Positions 1-8,168 of a stretch of 64,000 bases of DNA are shown one piece after another. A program made the translations under genes and the position numbers. Every line of letters starts with the position of its first letter. Within the stretch, counting starts at the first letter, position 1. The stretch spans positions 22,408 through 86,407 of the forward strand of contig PBKR01000034.1 of the NCBI GenBank assembly GCA_002721545.1, in the 5' to 3' direction. The stretch is from Nitrosomonadaceae bacterium. GTDB taxonomy: Bacteria > Pseudomonadota > Gammaproteobacteria > Burkholderiales > Nitrosomonadaceae. The notes under the pieces were generated by a model. That model was not told the origin of the DNA. It did not search any database and saw only the letters and a program-made list of their open reading frames with translations.

Positions 1-130
1 GTTTAGCAAGAAATTTTAACCGATATCGGTTAATTGCCATCATGCTAGTTTCAGAAAGCGAGAAAAACGCAGATAGGATTAACAAAATAGCTACTGCAAT
101 TAGCAGTACATATAACGGTAAATCTTCCAA
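1..130 (-). CDS. CorB/CNNM-type (DUF21) membrane protein, N-terminal fragment
   Basis: Only the first 43 codons are inside the window; the gene runs off its left edge. Reading the minus strand from a TTG at 128-130 gives a short acidic start (MEDLPLY), a hydrophobic segment, then SAFFSLSETSMMAINRYRL. That SAFFSLSET/NRYRL pattern is the hallmark of the first DUF21 segment of HlyC/CorC-family (CorB, YfjD) transporters, which go on to a CBS pair and a CorC_HlyC domain. An in-frame TAA lies four codons upstream of the TTG, so the start cannot lie much further out. In related genomes this gene often sits by the ypjD-like gene that follows here, which supports the call. Its role in divalent-cation handling is inferred from the family. 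Confidence 0.75.
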   Translation of the reverse strand, partial: MEDLPLYVLLIAVAILLILSAFFSLSETSMMAINRYRLKFLAK

Positions 131-253
131 AAAATCTTTTTATCTTAATAGAAAGAAATTAGTATCAAAGGAGAGGGGGGTTTTGTCAAGGACCTAGCGG
201 TAGAGATTATAGATTTATTACAAGTATTGTCTAAATTCCTTATGGCCTTTAAA

Positions 254-1081
254 TTATCGTTGTAGGATAACTTCCAGCACAAATTTACTACCAATATAAG
301 CTAATAATAAGATAGTAAAACCTATGAGGGTCCAGCGAATAGCAATACGACCTCGCCATCCATATAGCTGTCTACCAATTAACAGAGAGGCAAATATTCC
401 CCAAGAAATGAATCCAAATAAAGTTTTGTGTGTAAATCTTACTGGCTGGCCAAAAACTTCTTCTGAAAAAACTACGCCACTGATTAAAGTTAATGTTAGT
501 AATATAAATCCTGCCCAAATTATGCGAAATAATAATTGTTCCATAGCCAGAAGGGAAGGTAAATTTATTAGTAATGAGGACATGGCGGGGTGATGTAGCC
601 GTTTTTCTACTATCGCCATAAGTAAGGCATGTAAAGAAGCAATAGTTAGTAGACTGTATGCCATCATAGCAATTAGAATATGTGCTTTAAATGCAGGAAA
701 TTCAGTATTGGTTAAAGGGTGTGGTGATGGGAATACAAGTGGTAGTAACACTGCAACTGCGGCTACTGGCGCGATCATTGTCTGCATGATATCAAGTCGA
801 TAGAAGAAGCCTGAACAGCAATAAATTATAGCAGTAAGCCACACGATAGAAGAGATGGCATTACCAATACCAAAACTTAATCCAGCGCCAGAAAATATAG
901 ATTGATATAGTACATAGGTATGTAATATAAGTGGTATGAAAATTACATAATTTTCTCGATTTGTAGTTATATTATTGCCATCCGTAGGCTTAATTGGATT
1001 TTTCCATTTGGTGTGCCAGAAATACCAACCAATTGATCCATAAAGCAGGCAGGCTAAGAGATAAGTTAAAATACTAGACAT
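254..1081 (-). CDS. ypjD: Cytochrome c assembly protein, CcsA/HemX-like (YpjD family)
   Basis: An integral membrane protein of 275 residues with about eight hydrophobic segments, starting MSSILTYLLACLLYGSIGW. It matches the cytochrome c assembly (CcsA/CcmC-related) family known as YpjD in E. coli and adjacent to ffh in most gamma- and betaproteobacteria, as here. I chose the ATG at 1079-1081; a longer frame reaches 1144 but adds 21 residues of polar, family-atypical sequence. The gene is divergent from ffh with about 70 bp between the starts, which must hold both promoters. The family has a haem-handling fold, but the exact role of YpjD-type members is unsettled. Function in haem delivery is therefore inference. 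Confidence 0.8.
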   Translation of the reverse strand: MSSILTYLLACLLYGSIGWYFWHTKWKNPIKPTDGNNITTNRENYVIFIPLILHTYVLYQSIFSGAGLSFGIGNAISSIVWLTAIIYCCSGFFYRLDIMQTMIAPVAAVAVLLPLVFPSPHPLTNTEFPAFKAHILIAMMAYSLLTIASLHALLMAIVEKRLHHPAMSSLLINLPSLLAMEQLLFRIIWAGFILLTLTLISGVVFSEEVFGQPVRFTHKTLFGFISWGIFASLLIGRQLYGWRGRIAIRWTLIGFTILLLAYIGSKFVLEVILQR

Positions 1082-1149
1082 TAAATTTAATAGACTAAAA
1101 TGATAAGGACAAGGTAGTCTACACCAATTTTTCATGACAGGCATTTCAC

Positions 1150-2496
1150 ATGTTCAACAATCTTACGAATCGGCTTTCTGGAGTTATAAAATCTATACGA
1201 GGGGAAGCACGACTTACTGAAGACAATATACAGGTAGTCTTACGAGAAGTCAGGATGGCATTATTAGAAGCTGATGTTGCTTTACCTGTAGTCAAAGATT
1301 TTATATCTCGTGTTAAAGAAAAAGCTATTGGTCAAGAAGTAATAGGTAGCCTTTCTCCTGGGCAGGCCCTGATTGGCGTAGTACATCAAGAGCTTGTCTC
1401 CATAATGGGACAGGAAAATTCTGAAATTAATCTTGCTGCTGTACCTCCTGTTGTAATTCTTATGGCGGGACTGCAGGGTTCTGGTAAAACAACAAGTAGT
1501 GCTAAATTAGCAAAATGGCTGATAGAGCAAAAAAAGAAAAAAGTTATGCTGGCATCTTGTGATATATATCGCCCAGCTGCTGCTGATCAATTGGAAGTTT
1601 TAGCTAATCAAGTAAAAGCAGATTTTTTTCCAATAAAAACAAGTAATACACCTAGGGAAATTGCTATTTCTTCGTTAGACTTTGCTCGTAGGCATCATCA
1701 TGATGTTCTGATTATAGATACTGCAGGTCGTTTAGCCATAGATGAGCCTATGATGGCTGAAATTAGAGAATTAGAGACTATACTTGAACCTATTGAAACC
1801 TTGTTTGTAGTTGATGCTATGCAAGGGCAGGATGCAATAAATATTGCTAAGAAATTTGCAGATGTATTACCTTTGACAGGCATTATTCTAACTAAATTAG
1901 ATGGTGATTCTCGTGGAGGGGCGGCTTTATCAGCACGGTACATCACAGGTAAACCAATTAAATTTACCGGTGTGGCTGAGAAAATGTCAGGATTTGAGGC
2001 CTTTTATCCTGATCGTATGGCATCTCGTATTCTTGGCATGGGGGATGTACTTGGGCTAATAGAGGAGGCCAAGCGTAGCGTAGATCAGGATGAAGCAGAA
2101 AAATTAGCTAAAAAAATCAAATCAGGAAAGAAATTTGATTTGGATGATTTTAAGATGCAATTTCAGCAGATGAGAAATATGGGAGGCATGAGTGCACTAG
2201 CAGACAAGCTACCTGCACAATTAGGGCATGCTGTTCAGAATATTCAAATGGATGATAAGGCTATAGTGCGTACTGAGGGTATTATTAATTCAATGACATT
2301 TAAAGAACGTTCTAAACCAGAGATTATTAAAGCATCGCGTAAGCGACGTATTGCTTCTGGAGCAGGTGTTTCAGTACAAGAAGTAAATCGTTTATTAGTT
2401 CAATTTAATCAGACTCGGAAAATGATGAAGAAAATGAATAAAGGTGGGATGGCAAAGATGATGCGAGGGCTTAAAGGAATGCTACCTGGGATGTGA
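1150..2496 (+). CDS. ffh: Signal recognition particle GTPase Ffh
   Basis: Protein component of the signal recognition particle: binds 4.5S RNA and signal sequences on nascent chains and delivers them to FtsY at the membrane. At 448 residues the length is normal. The N domain comes first (residues 1-100), then the G domain with P-loop GLQGSGKTT at 107-115, DTAGR near 190, TKLDGD and the GDSRGGAAL box. The C-terminal M domain ends in a methionine-rich tail with repeated KM/MM and GM pairs, as expected for signal-peptide binding. The ATG at 1150 begins MFNNLTNRLS, a standard Ffh start. It stands alone, divergent from the ypjD-like gene and convergent with the DUF192 gene. Confidence 0.98.
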   Translation: MFNNLTNRLSGVIKSIRGEARLTEDNIQVVLREVRMALLEADVALPVVKDFISRVKEKAIGQEVIGSLSPGQALIGVVHQELVSIMGQENSEINLAAVPPVVILMAGLQGSGKTTSSAKLAKWLIEQKKKKVMLASCDIYRPAAADQLEVLANQVKADFFPIKTSNTPREIAISSLDFARRHHHDVLIIDTAGRLAIDEPMMAEIRELETILEPIETLFVVDAMQGQDAINIAKKFADVLPLTGIILTKLDGDSRGGAALSARYITGKPIKFTGVAEKMSGFEAFYPDRMASRILGMGDVLGLIEEAKRSVDQDEAEKLAKKIKSGKKFDLDDFKMQFQQMRNMGGMSALADKLPAQLGHAVQNIQMDDKAIVRTEGIINSMTFKERSKPEIIKASRKRRIASGAGVSVQEVNRLLVQFNQTRKMMKKMNKGGMAKMMRGLKGMLPGM

Positions 2497-2527
2497 TGGT
2501 TGTTATAACATAGATACAATTGATCAC

Positions 2528-2962
2528 CTATTCTGCTTTAGGGGCATTTTCTAGCCCTATTATTTTTTTTCCTGGTTGAATATTTCTTGAGCTAAACCAG
2601 CCGAGATTCATTTCAAGGGCATATTTAGCTTTACTAGTAGCAGAATATTTTGTTTTTGTAAGAGGCATCATATCAAAAATATTAATTATTATTCCTTCCT
2701 GATCAAGGAACGCTATACTTAATGGAATATATGTATTAACCATCCACATACTATGATGATTAATTTCAGGAAATACAAATAACATGCCGCTATCTCTATC
2801 TAAAGTATCACGATGCATCAGCCCCTGAATACGATATTTCTTTTTGTACGCAACCTCAGCCAGAATATTGTAATCAGAAACTTTTAGTTGGATAATTGGT
2901 ATCTCTGCATTGGCAGATAATGATAGAAAAAGAAGAAGAAAAAATATAATAAATAGGCGCAT
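2528..2962 (-). CDS. DUF192 family secreted protein
   Basis: A 144-residue protein with an N-terminal signal peptide (MRLFIIFFLLLFLSLSANA) followed by one DUF192 domain (about residues 24-140). Family motifs seen are RIQGLMHRDTL, DSGMLFVFPE and ALEMNLGWF. DUF192 proteins are small, mostly extracytoplasmic and of unknown biochemical role. The gene follows dut and coaBC in the same direction with a 9-bp gap, so the three probably share a transcript. It converges on ffh. The fold assignment is secure; no function is proposed. Confidence 0.85.
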   Translation of the reverse strand: MRLFIIFFLLLFLSLSANAEIPIIQLKVSDYNILAEVAYKKKYRIQGLMHRDTLDRDSGMLFVFPEINHHSMWMVNTYIPLSIAFLDQEGIIINIFDMMPLTKTKYSATSKAKYALEMNLGWFSSRNIQPGKKIIGLENAPKAE

Positions 2963-2971
2963 AGGTTGATT

Positions 2972-3421
2972 TTATTGGGTCCCCGTGCTTCCAAAGCCTT
3001 TTTCACCTCGAATACTTTTCTTAAATTCATTGACTATACTGAAATTAACATGCATAACCGGTACTACTACAAGTTGTGCAATTCTTTCTAGAGGCTTGAG
3101 CTGGAAAGGTATTTGGCCTCTGTTCCAGCAAGAAACCATAATTTGTCCTTGATAATCTGAGTCAATAAGGCCTACTAAATTACCCAATACGATCCCATGT
3201 TTATGGCCAAGGCCAGAACGTGGAAGTATCATAGCGGCAAGGTTTGGATTTGCAAGGTGCATAGCAATTCCAGTTGGAATAAGATTAGTTTCTCCTGACT
3301 CTATAGTTATAGGGTTTTTAATACAAGCTCGTAAGTCTAGCCCAGCAGAACCAGGGGTTGCATAGGCCGGTTGTTGATCTTGCAGGCGAGTATCAATAAT
3401 TTTTATTTCTATTTTTTCCAT
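2972..3421 (-). CDS. dut: Deoxyuridine 5'-triphosphate nucleotidohydrolase (dUTPase)
   Basis: Hydrolyses dUTP to dUMP and pyrophosphate, keeping uracil out of DNA and supplying the thymidylate precursor; trimeric enzyme of the cytosol. All five dUTPase motifs are visible in 149 residues: [35 protein letters not shown], and the C-terminal arm [10 protein letters not shown]. The start at 3421 (MEKIEIKII) is preferred over an in-frame start 39 bp upstream inside coaBC because it matches the family's N-terminus. It begins 5 bp beyond the coaBC stop, a coaBC-dut pairing that is very common in proteobacteria. Confidence 0.97.
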   Translation of the reverse strand: MEKIEIKIIDTRLQDQQPAYATPGSAGLDLRACIKNPITIESGETNLIPTGIAMHLANPNLAAMILPRSGLGHKHGIVLGNLVGLIDSDYQGQIMVSCWNRGQIPFQLKPLERIAQLVVVPVMHVNFSIVNEFKKSIRGEKGFGSTGTQ

Positions 3422-3425
3422 AAAA

Positions 3426-4631
3426 TTATTTTTTCCATTTCTTATATAGTAATGACACATGTTTAATTATGTGCCTTGCTTGCTCAACTTTTAGAGCCTT
3501 CGGTAGTAAATGCTTGCCTTCATCATCAAATAGGACCAGCTCGCATTCATCAGAATTAATAGTATTTGGAACCAAATTAGCAACAAGCAGAGGTATTTTC
3601 TTCTTATTTCTTTTTGTCTCTGCATTTTCTTCAAGGTTTTCTGTTTCTGCTGCAAATCCTACACAAAATGGTGGTTTGGTTAATTTAGCTACAAATCCAA
3701 GAATGTCAGGATTAGGAGAGAATGTTAGTGATATATTACTATTAGTTCTTTTTATTTTCTGTTTACTATTGTTAGTAAGAAAGAAATCTGCAACTGCAGC
3801 AACACTTATAAAAATATCCGCACTAGAAGCATGATTTTTTACTGCTGTAAACATTTCTTGTGCACTGACTACATTAATTAGAGATACTTTATAAGGGGGT
3901 TTAATGCTTGTTGGGCCAGAAACTAGAGTGACTTTTGCCCCTGCTTCTAGCGCAGCATTAGCAACTGCATAACCCATTTTACCAGAGCTTAGATTAGTAA
4001 TACCACGGACTGCATCAATTGCTTCGTATGTTGGCCCTGCAGTAATAAGAATATGTTTGTTTTGTAATAATTTTGGCTGCAAATAAGCTAGCATCTCTTT
4101 GACTAAATTTTGAGCTTCAGTCATACGTCCCATACCTATTTCTCCACATGCTTGGGAACCATTATCAGGGCCGAGAATTATCACTCCATCACGCTGTAAG
4201 GTGGATAAATTTCGTTGTGTGGCAGAATTTTCCCACATTTGACAATTCATTGCAGGAGCAATAAATAAAGGGCAATTCCGGGCTAAGCATAGCGCTGATA
4301 AGAGGTCATCTGCAAAGCCATTTGCTAGCTTAGCTATAAAATTTGCACTAGCAGGGGCGACAAGGATAGCACTTGCATCACGTGAGCTGTTTATGTGCGT
4401 CATATTATTATTAATACGGCTATCCCATAAATCTGTAAGTACCGTTTTTCCAGTTAAAGCCTGTAATGTGGTAGGGCCAATAAATTTACAGGCTGAAGCA
4501 GTCATTATTACCTGCACATCCAAATCTTTTTTTACTAAAATACGTGTAACTTCTGCTGCTTTGTACGCGGCGATTCCACCAGTTATTCCTAGAATTATGT
4601 GCTTAGTACTAAGTAAGGGTAATTTGGGCAT
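3426..4631 (-). CDS. coaBC: Bifunctional phosphopantothenoylcysteine decarboxylase / synthetase
   Basis: Catalyses two consecutive steps of coenzyme A synthesis: CTP-dependent coupling of 4'-phosphopantothenate with cysteine (CoaB half) and FMN-dependent decarboxylation to 4'-phosphopantetheine (CoaC half). The N-terminal flavoprotein half carries His79, the PAMN motif at 126-129 and [10 protein letters not shown] at 161-170 with the catalytic Cys162. The C-terminal half has [11 protein letters not shown] and a KK-IPLLVAN segment typical of CoaB. At 401 residues the length is normal and both halves look complete. It is the first gene of a coaBC-dut-DUF192 unit. Confidence 0.97.
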   Translation of the reverse strand: MPKLPLLSTKHIILGITGGIAAYKAAEVTRILVKKDLDVQVIMTASACKFIGPTTLQALTGKTVLTDLWDSRINNNMTHINSSRDASAILVAPASANFIAKLANGFADDLLSALCLARNCPLFIAPAMNCQMWENSATQRNLSTLQRDGVIILGPDNGSQACGEIGMGRMTEAQNLVKEMLAYLQPKLLQNKHILITAGPTYEAIDAVRGITNLSSGKMGYAVANAALEAGAKVTLVSGPTSIKPPYKVSLINVVSAQEMFTAVKNHASSADIFISVAAVADFFLTNNSKQKIKRTNSNISLTFSPNPDILGFVAKLTKPPFCVGFAAETENLEENAETKRNKKKIPLLVANLVPNTINSDECELVLFDDEGKHLLPKALKVEQARHIIKHVSLLYKKWKK

Positions 4632-4849
4632 AGATAATTTTAAGAAGCTGTCCTAGGGAAGAGAAGTTTAACCTAAAAATGAATTTATTTTTAAATATTA
4701 GCGTAACATTATGATTCTGAATTATTTTTTAATTTAAATGCATATTTCATAGTCTAAGTGTCATGCTGCATATTCGTTGCTAGCATGTATCTATTTATAA
4801 TTGTTGATGATTCTTAGATAATAATACCAACTTTTTGAAGAAATCAGTA

Positions 4850-4855
4850 TATAAT
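4850..4855 (+). promoter_or_regulatory. -10 element of the rpmB-rpmG promoter
   Basis: A perfect TATAAT hexamer lies 34 bp upstream of the rpmB start, in the ~250-bp gap between coaBC and rpmB. No good -35 box is found at 16-18 bp; a TTGAAG lies too close. Called from the consensus match and position only. Confidence 0.45.
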
Positions 4856-4888
4856 GCCTCTTTTTTATGAATTCCGGAGTATGTTGTT

Positions 4889-5125
4889 ATGTCACGAATA
4901 TGTGAAGTCACTGGTAAAAAGCCTATATCTGGTAACCATGTTTCTCATGCAAATAATAAAACGAAGCGTCGTTTTCTTCCTAATTTGCAGCAACGTAGAT
5001 TCTGGGTTGAAAGTGAAAAAAAATGGGTTAGTTTACGCCTATCTAATGCCGGATTAAGAATTATAGATAAAAATGGAATTGATGTGGTTCTGGCAAAAAT
5101 ACGTGCTCGTGGAACTAATATTTAG
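4889..5125 (+). CDS. rpmB: 50S ribosomal protein L28
   Basis: A basic 78-residue ribosomal protein of the large subunit. It has the canonical start [12 protein letters not shown] and the segment [20 protein letters not shown], which is highly conserved in bacterial L28. An SD-like GGAG lies upstream of the ATG. No CXXC zinc pair is present (one Cys at position 5), so this is a zinc-independent form. rpmG follows 45 bp downstream, the usual L28-L33 pairing. A second frame overlapping this gene is a shadow. Confidence 0.98.
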   Translation: MSRICEVTGKKPISGNHVSHANNKTKRRFLPNLQQRRFWVESEKKWVSLRLSNAGLRIIDKNGIDVVLAKIRARGTNI

Positions 5126-5170
5126 GGTAGTATCATAATATTAAATATATAAGAATTTAGGGCTTACATC

Positions 5171-5326
5171 ATGCGTGAGAAAATAAAACTTGAGTCTTCT
5201 GCTGGGACTGGACATTTTTATACTACTACTAAGAATAAAAGGACTACTGCGGAGAAATTAGAGATTTCTAAATTTGATCCTGTGGTACGTAAGCATGTAA
5301 AGTACAAGGAGGCAAAGCTTAAATAA
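5171..5326 (+). CDS. rpmG: 50S ribosomal protein L33
   Basis: A 51-residue basic protein: [20 protein letters not shown], then KNKRTT and a C-terminus of [11 protein letters not shown]. This is the proteobacterial, cysteine-free L33 type ([13 protein letters not shown]... KYDPVVRKH pattern). The gene is too short for many ORF callers, but the fit to the family and its position directly after rpmB make it certain. The stop lies 18 bp from the end of the convergent desaturase gene, with no obvious terminator hairpin between them. Confidence 0.97.
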   Translation: MREKIKLESSAGTGHFYTTTKNKRTTAEKLEISKFDPVVRKHVKYKEAKLK

Positions 5327-5344
5327 TTTCTATTGCCTTATTTA

Positions 5345-6535
5345 TTACGCATACCATCTCAGTCTACGAGAGAATTTTTCAAGCACCTCAATATTGCTTT
5401 TTTCCGCACGGTGGCACCAGTCCTCTAGTTGTTTTACTAGCTCATCTTTAGTAGCTGTAGAGCGCTGCCACACAGATATTAGTTCTTCACGCATAGTATA
5501 TACTTTATCTAATGTTCTAGTCTTACTTAAAACCAAATTAAGTTTAGCACGCTCATGTTCTTGCAAGGTATTAGAGTCTGCTAGAACCCAGCGTTTTAGT
5601 GTATTTTTGTCTATGCCATGTTGTATAGCCTCTTCTCTTAAATGTTTCATTTCCTTGGCAAAAGTCTTTTTTAGAGAATGGGCATATTTTGCTAATACTT
5701 CATAACGATGCAGAATTACTGCTTGCAACGTATCTGAATCACATTTTGTCTTTGTGGTATTAAGGCGTAATTTAGGTGCCATTTTCTTGATTTTTGCTAG
5801 TCCCATTGATTTTAGGATACATATATACATCCAGCCAATATCAAACTCATACCATTTATTAGATAGTCGTGCAGATGTCGCGTATGCATGGTGATTATTA
5901 TGTAGTTCTTCTCCTCCAATAAGAATACCCCATGGAATAATATTACGGCTTGCATCTTCTGGCTGGAAATTACGATAACCCCAATAGTGCCCAATACCAT
6001 TAATAATTCCAGCAGCAAATAAAGGTGACCAAGCCATTTGTACTGCCCATATAGTTAACCCAATTGGTCCAAACAGAATTAGGTTTATAATAAGCATTAA
6101 AGCAACACCTGACACACTGTGTGCAGCGTAAATATTACGTTCTATCCAGTCGTTAGGAGTTCCCTGACCATATCTTTCCATTGTTTCTAAATTTTTAGCC
6201 TCTTTACGGTAGAGTTCTGATCCTTCCAATAATAGTTTTCCAATACTAAGAATCTGGGGGCTATGGGGATCATCTATAGTTTCGCATTTAGCATGGTGCT
6301 TACGGTGAATTGCTGTCCATTCTTTAGTTACCATGCCTGTAGTAAGCCATAACCAGAAACGAAAGAAATGGCTAGGTATAGCATGTAATTCTAGAGCACG
6401 ATGCGCTTGGTGGCGGTGTAAGAATATAGTGATACTAGCAATTGTGATATGAGTAACAACTAAGGTAAATACTAGATAACCCCACCAAGGTAATTCAATA
6501 AGCCCTGATATAATATGGATAAAATCCATTTGCAT
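5345..6535 (-). CDS. Acyl-CoA/acyl-lipid desaturase (DesA/DesB-like, with C-terminal helical extension)
   Basis: A membrane di-iron desaturase that introduces a cis double bond into saturated acyl chains using O2 and reduced ferredoxin or a similar donor. The three histidine boxes are intact: HRHQAHR near residue 40, HRKHH near 78 and HNNHHAY near 215, among hydrophobic segments. About 150 residues follow the last box as a charged, mostly helical tail ending SRRLRWYA. That tail is normal for this proteobacterial family of about 395 residues; to my eye it resembles the C-terminal part of ISL3-type transposases (see finding). Start: the first codon (6535) and a Met two codons in are both possible. 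Confidence 0.9.
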   Translation of the reverse strand: MQMDFIHIISGLIELPWWGYLVFTLVVTHITIASITIFLHRHQAHRALELHAIPSHFFRFWLWLTTGMVTKEWTAIHRKHHAKCETIDDPHSPQILSIGKLLLEGSELYRKEAKNLETMERYGQGTPNDWIERNIYAAHSVSGVALMLIINLILFGPIGLTIWAVQMAWSPLFAAGIINGIGHYWGYRNFQPEDASRNIIPWGILIGGEELHNNHHAYATSARLSNKWYEFDIGWMYICILKSMGLAKIKKMAPKLRLNTTKTKCDSDTLQAVILHRYEVLAKYAHSLKKTFAKEMKHLREEAIQHGIDKNTLKRWVLADSNTLQEHERAKLNLVLSKTRTLDKVYTMREELISVWQRSTATKDELVKQLEDWCHRAEKSNIEVLEKFSRRLRWYA

Positions 6536-6779
6536 AAATTCCTAGTAAATAGTGATGTTGCAATCTAAAGCGAAATAATCATTTAGTCAAGAAATTATAT
6601 AGCATATTTGTGGTGACACATAGAAAAAAGCTTATTTTTAACATGCTAAATTTAATATTGCTTAAAGGTGAATTTGAATAATTAATTCTATTAATATTAG
6701 AAATATATATTTCATCTCACAAGTGAATCTGAACATAATTAATTGATATATTAGAGAAGAAGTTAGATATCACAATATA

Positions 6780-7442
6780 TTAAGATGCCTCTGAACTAGG
6801 CATAATCATTTTTTGTAGGACCCTCCACACATTAATTAAAATTTTTTCTTGTGCGATTTTGTTAGGATGCATTCTGTCATCTTGGAAATATTTTAGTTTA
6901 TCACCAAATCCTTCTAGCAAGAAGGGAACTAACTTAAGCTCATGTTTGCTCGCTATTTTATGGTAAATATTGGAGAATTCTTTTGTGTATATTTTTCCAT
7001 AATTTGGGGGTAGGCGCATACCTACTAATAGTATTGATGCTTTATTTTTCTTGCATACTTTTATAATTGCTTCCAGATTATTATAGATAGATTTAATAGG
7101 TATACCGCGTAGCCCATCATTTGCTCCTAACTCAACAATTACAATGCTAGGGCGGTAACGGTGAAGTGCTTGTTTAATTCGTTTAAGGCCACCTAATGTT
7201 GTTTCTCCACTAATACTGGCATTAATTATTTGGTAGACTAATTGTTCTCTCTTTAGCTTTGTTTTTAGCAGACTTACCCATCCGGTCTTTTGTGGTAAGC
7301 CATATCCTGCTGACAAACTGTCCCCATATACCATAATGGTGTTAGATTTAGTGGGGGACATGGCAATATCTGCATCGCTATGGGCCATACTAGACGAGAC
7401 ACTGAGTAATAAAATATTTAAAGTAATTAGAAAGGTTCTCAT
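6780..7442 (-). CDS. tesA: Periplasmic SGNH-family esterase/lysophospholipase (TesA-like)
   Basis: A 220-residue GDSL/SGNH hydrolase with a signal peptide of about 20 residues. The four blocks are present: GDSLSAGYGL with nucleophile Ser42, a conserved Gly in SISGETT, GAND at 106-109, and the Asp189-x-x-His192 pair in DDRMHPN. TesA enzymes hydrolyse acyl-CoA, lysophospholipids and aryl esters in the periplasm; the natural substrate here is unknown. The gene is divergent from the ABC-transporter ATPase gene, and the two ATG codons overlap by 2 bp inside a single CATG. The arrangement with a divergent ABC operon is common in beta- and gammaproteobacteria. Confidence 0.9.
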   Translation of the reverse strand: MRTFLITLNILLLSVSSSMAHSDADIAMSPTKSNTIMVYGDSLSAGYGLPQKTGWVSLLKTKLKREQLVYQIINASISGETTLGGLKRIKQALHRYRPSIVIVELGANDGLRGIPIKSIYNNLEAIIKVCKKNKASILLVGMRLPPNYGKIYTKEFSNIYHKIASKHELKLVPFLLEGFGDKLKYFQDDRMHPNKIAQEKILINVWRVLQKMIMPSSEAS

Positions 7443-8127
7443 GACAGATAATTTAATTATAAAGCCTATTGTACAAGCAATCTCTCTGACTAAACGTGTT
7501 CAAAGTAGTGATACTTTTCTCACTATCTTGCAGGATATTAACTTGGAAGTGAGTATTGGTGAAGCTATTTCAATTGTGGGAGCGTCTGGATCAGGAAAAT
7601 CTACTTTATTGGGTTTGTTAGCAGGGCTTGATATTCCTTCTAGTGGACAAGTATATCTTAATGGCGAAGATATTTTTTCATTGAGTGAAGATGGAAGAGC
7701 TGAATTACGTGGTCATTTACTTGGGTTTGTATTTCAATCATTTCAGTTACTTTCTGTGCTTACAGCAATCGAGAATGTAATGCTACCCCTAGAACTAGCA
7801 GGTGTAGGTAATACATATCAAATAGCATTTGAAATTCTTGAGCGGGTAGGATTAGAGGCACGTATTAATCATTATCCAAAACAACTTTCGGGAGGAGAAC
7901 AACAGCGTGTGGCTATTGCGCGTGCATATGCTACAGACCCAAAAATATTATTGGCTGATGAGCCTACTGGCAATTTAGATTTATCTACTGGCAATCAAAT
8001 TGTTGACCTTTTGTTTGAATTAAATCGTGAGAAAAGGACTACGTTGATTCTGGTAACCCATGATAAAACAATATCTAATCGTTGTACGCGACAAATTCGG
8101 TTAAATGGCGGAAGAATTGAGGATTAA
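7441..8127 (+). CDS. ABC transporter ATP-binding protein (LolD/YbbA type)
   Basis: A 228-residue ATPase with Walker [11 protein letters not shown]-loop (FVFQSFQLL), signature LSGGEQQR, Walker [12 protein letters not shown] and switch His in THD. It belongs to the MacB/LolD group that works with FtsX-type permeases, and YbbA is the best match given the 835-residue permease next to it. The ATG at 7441 is chosen because it gives the usual length and has AAAGG about 7 nt upstream; a longer frame from 7336 would lie antisense to the esterase gene. Likely role: energising removal or handling of lipoprotein or envelope cargo. The substrate is not known. Confidence 0.92.
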   Translation: MTDNLIIKPIVQAISLTKRVQSSDTFLTILQDINLEVSIGEAISIVGASGSGKSTLLGLLAGLDIPSSGQVYLNGEDIFSLSEDGRAELRGHLLGFVFQSFQLLSVLTAIENVMLPLELAGVGNTYQIAFEILERVGLEARINHYPKQLSGGEQQRVAIARAYATDPKILLADEPTGNLDLSTGNQIVDLLFELNREKRTTLILVTHDKTISNRCTRQIRLNGGRIED

Positions 8128-8168
8128 TTAGATAAATTAAATAAATATGAGGTCATGAGATACATACT

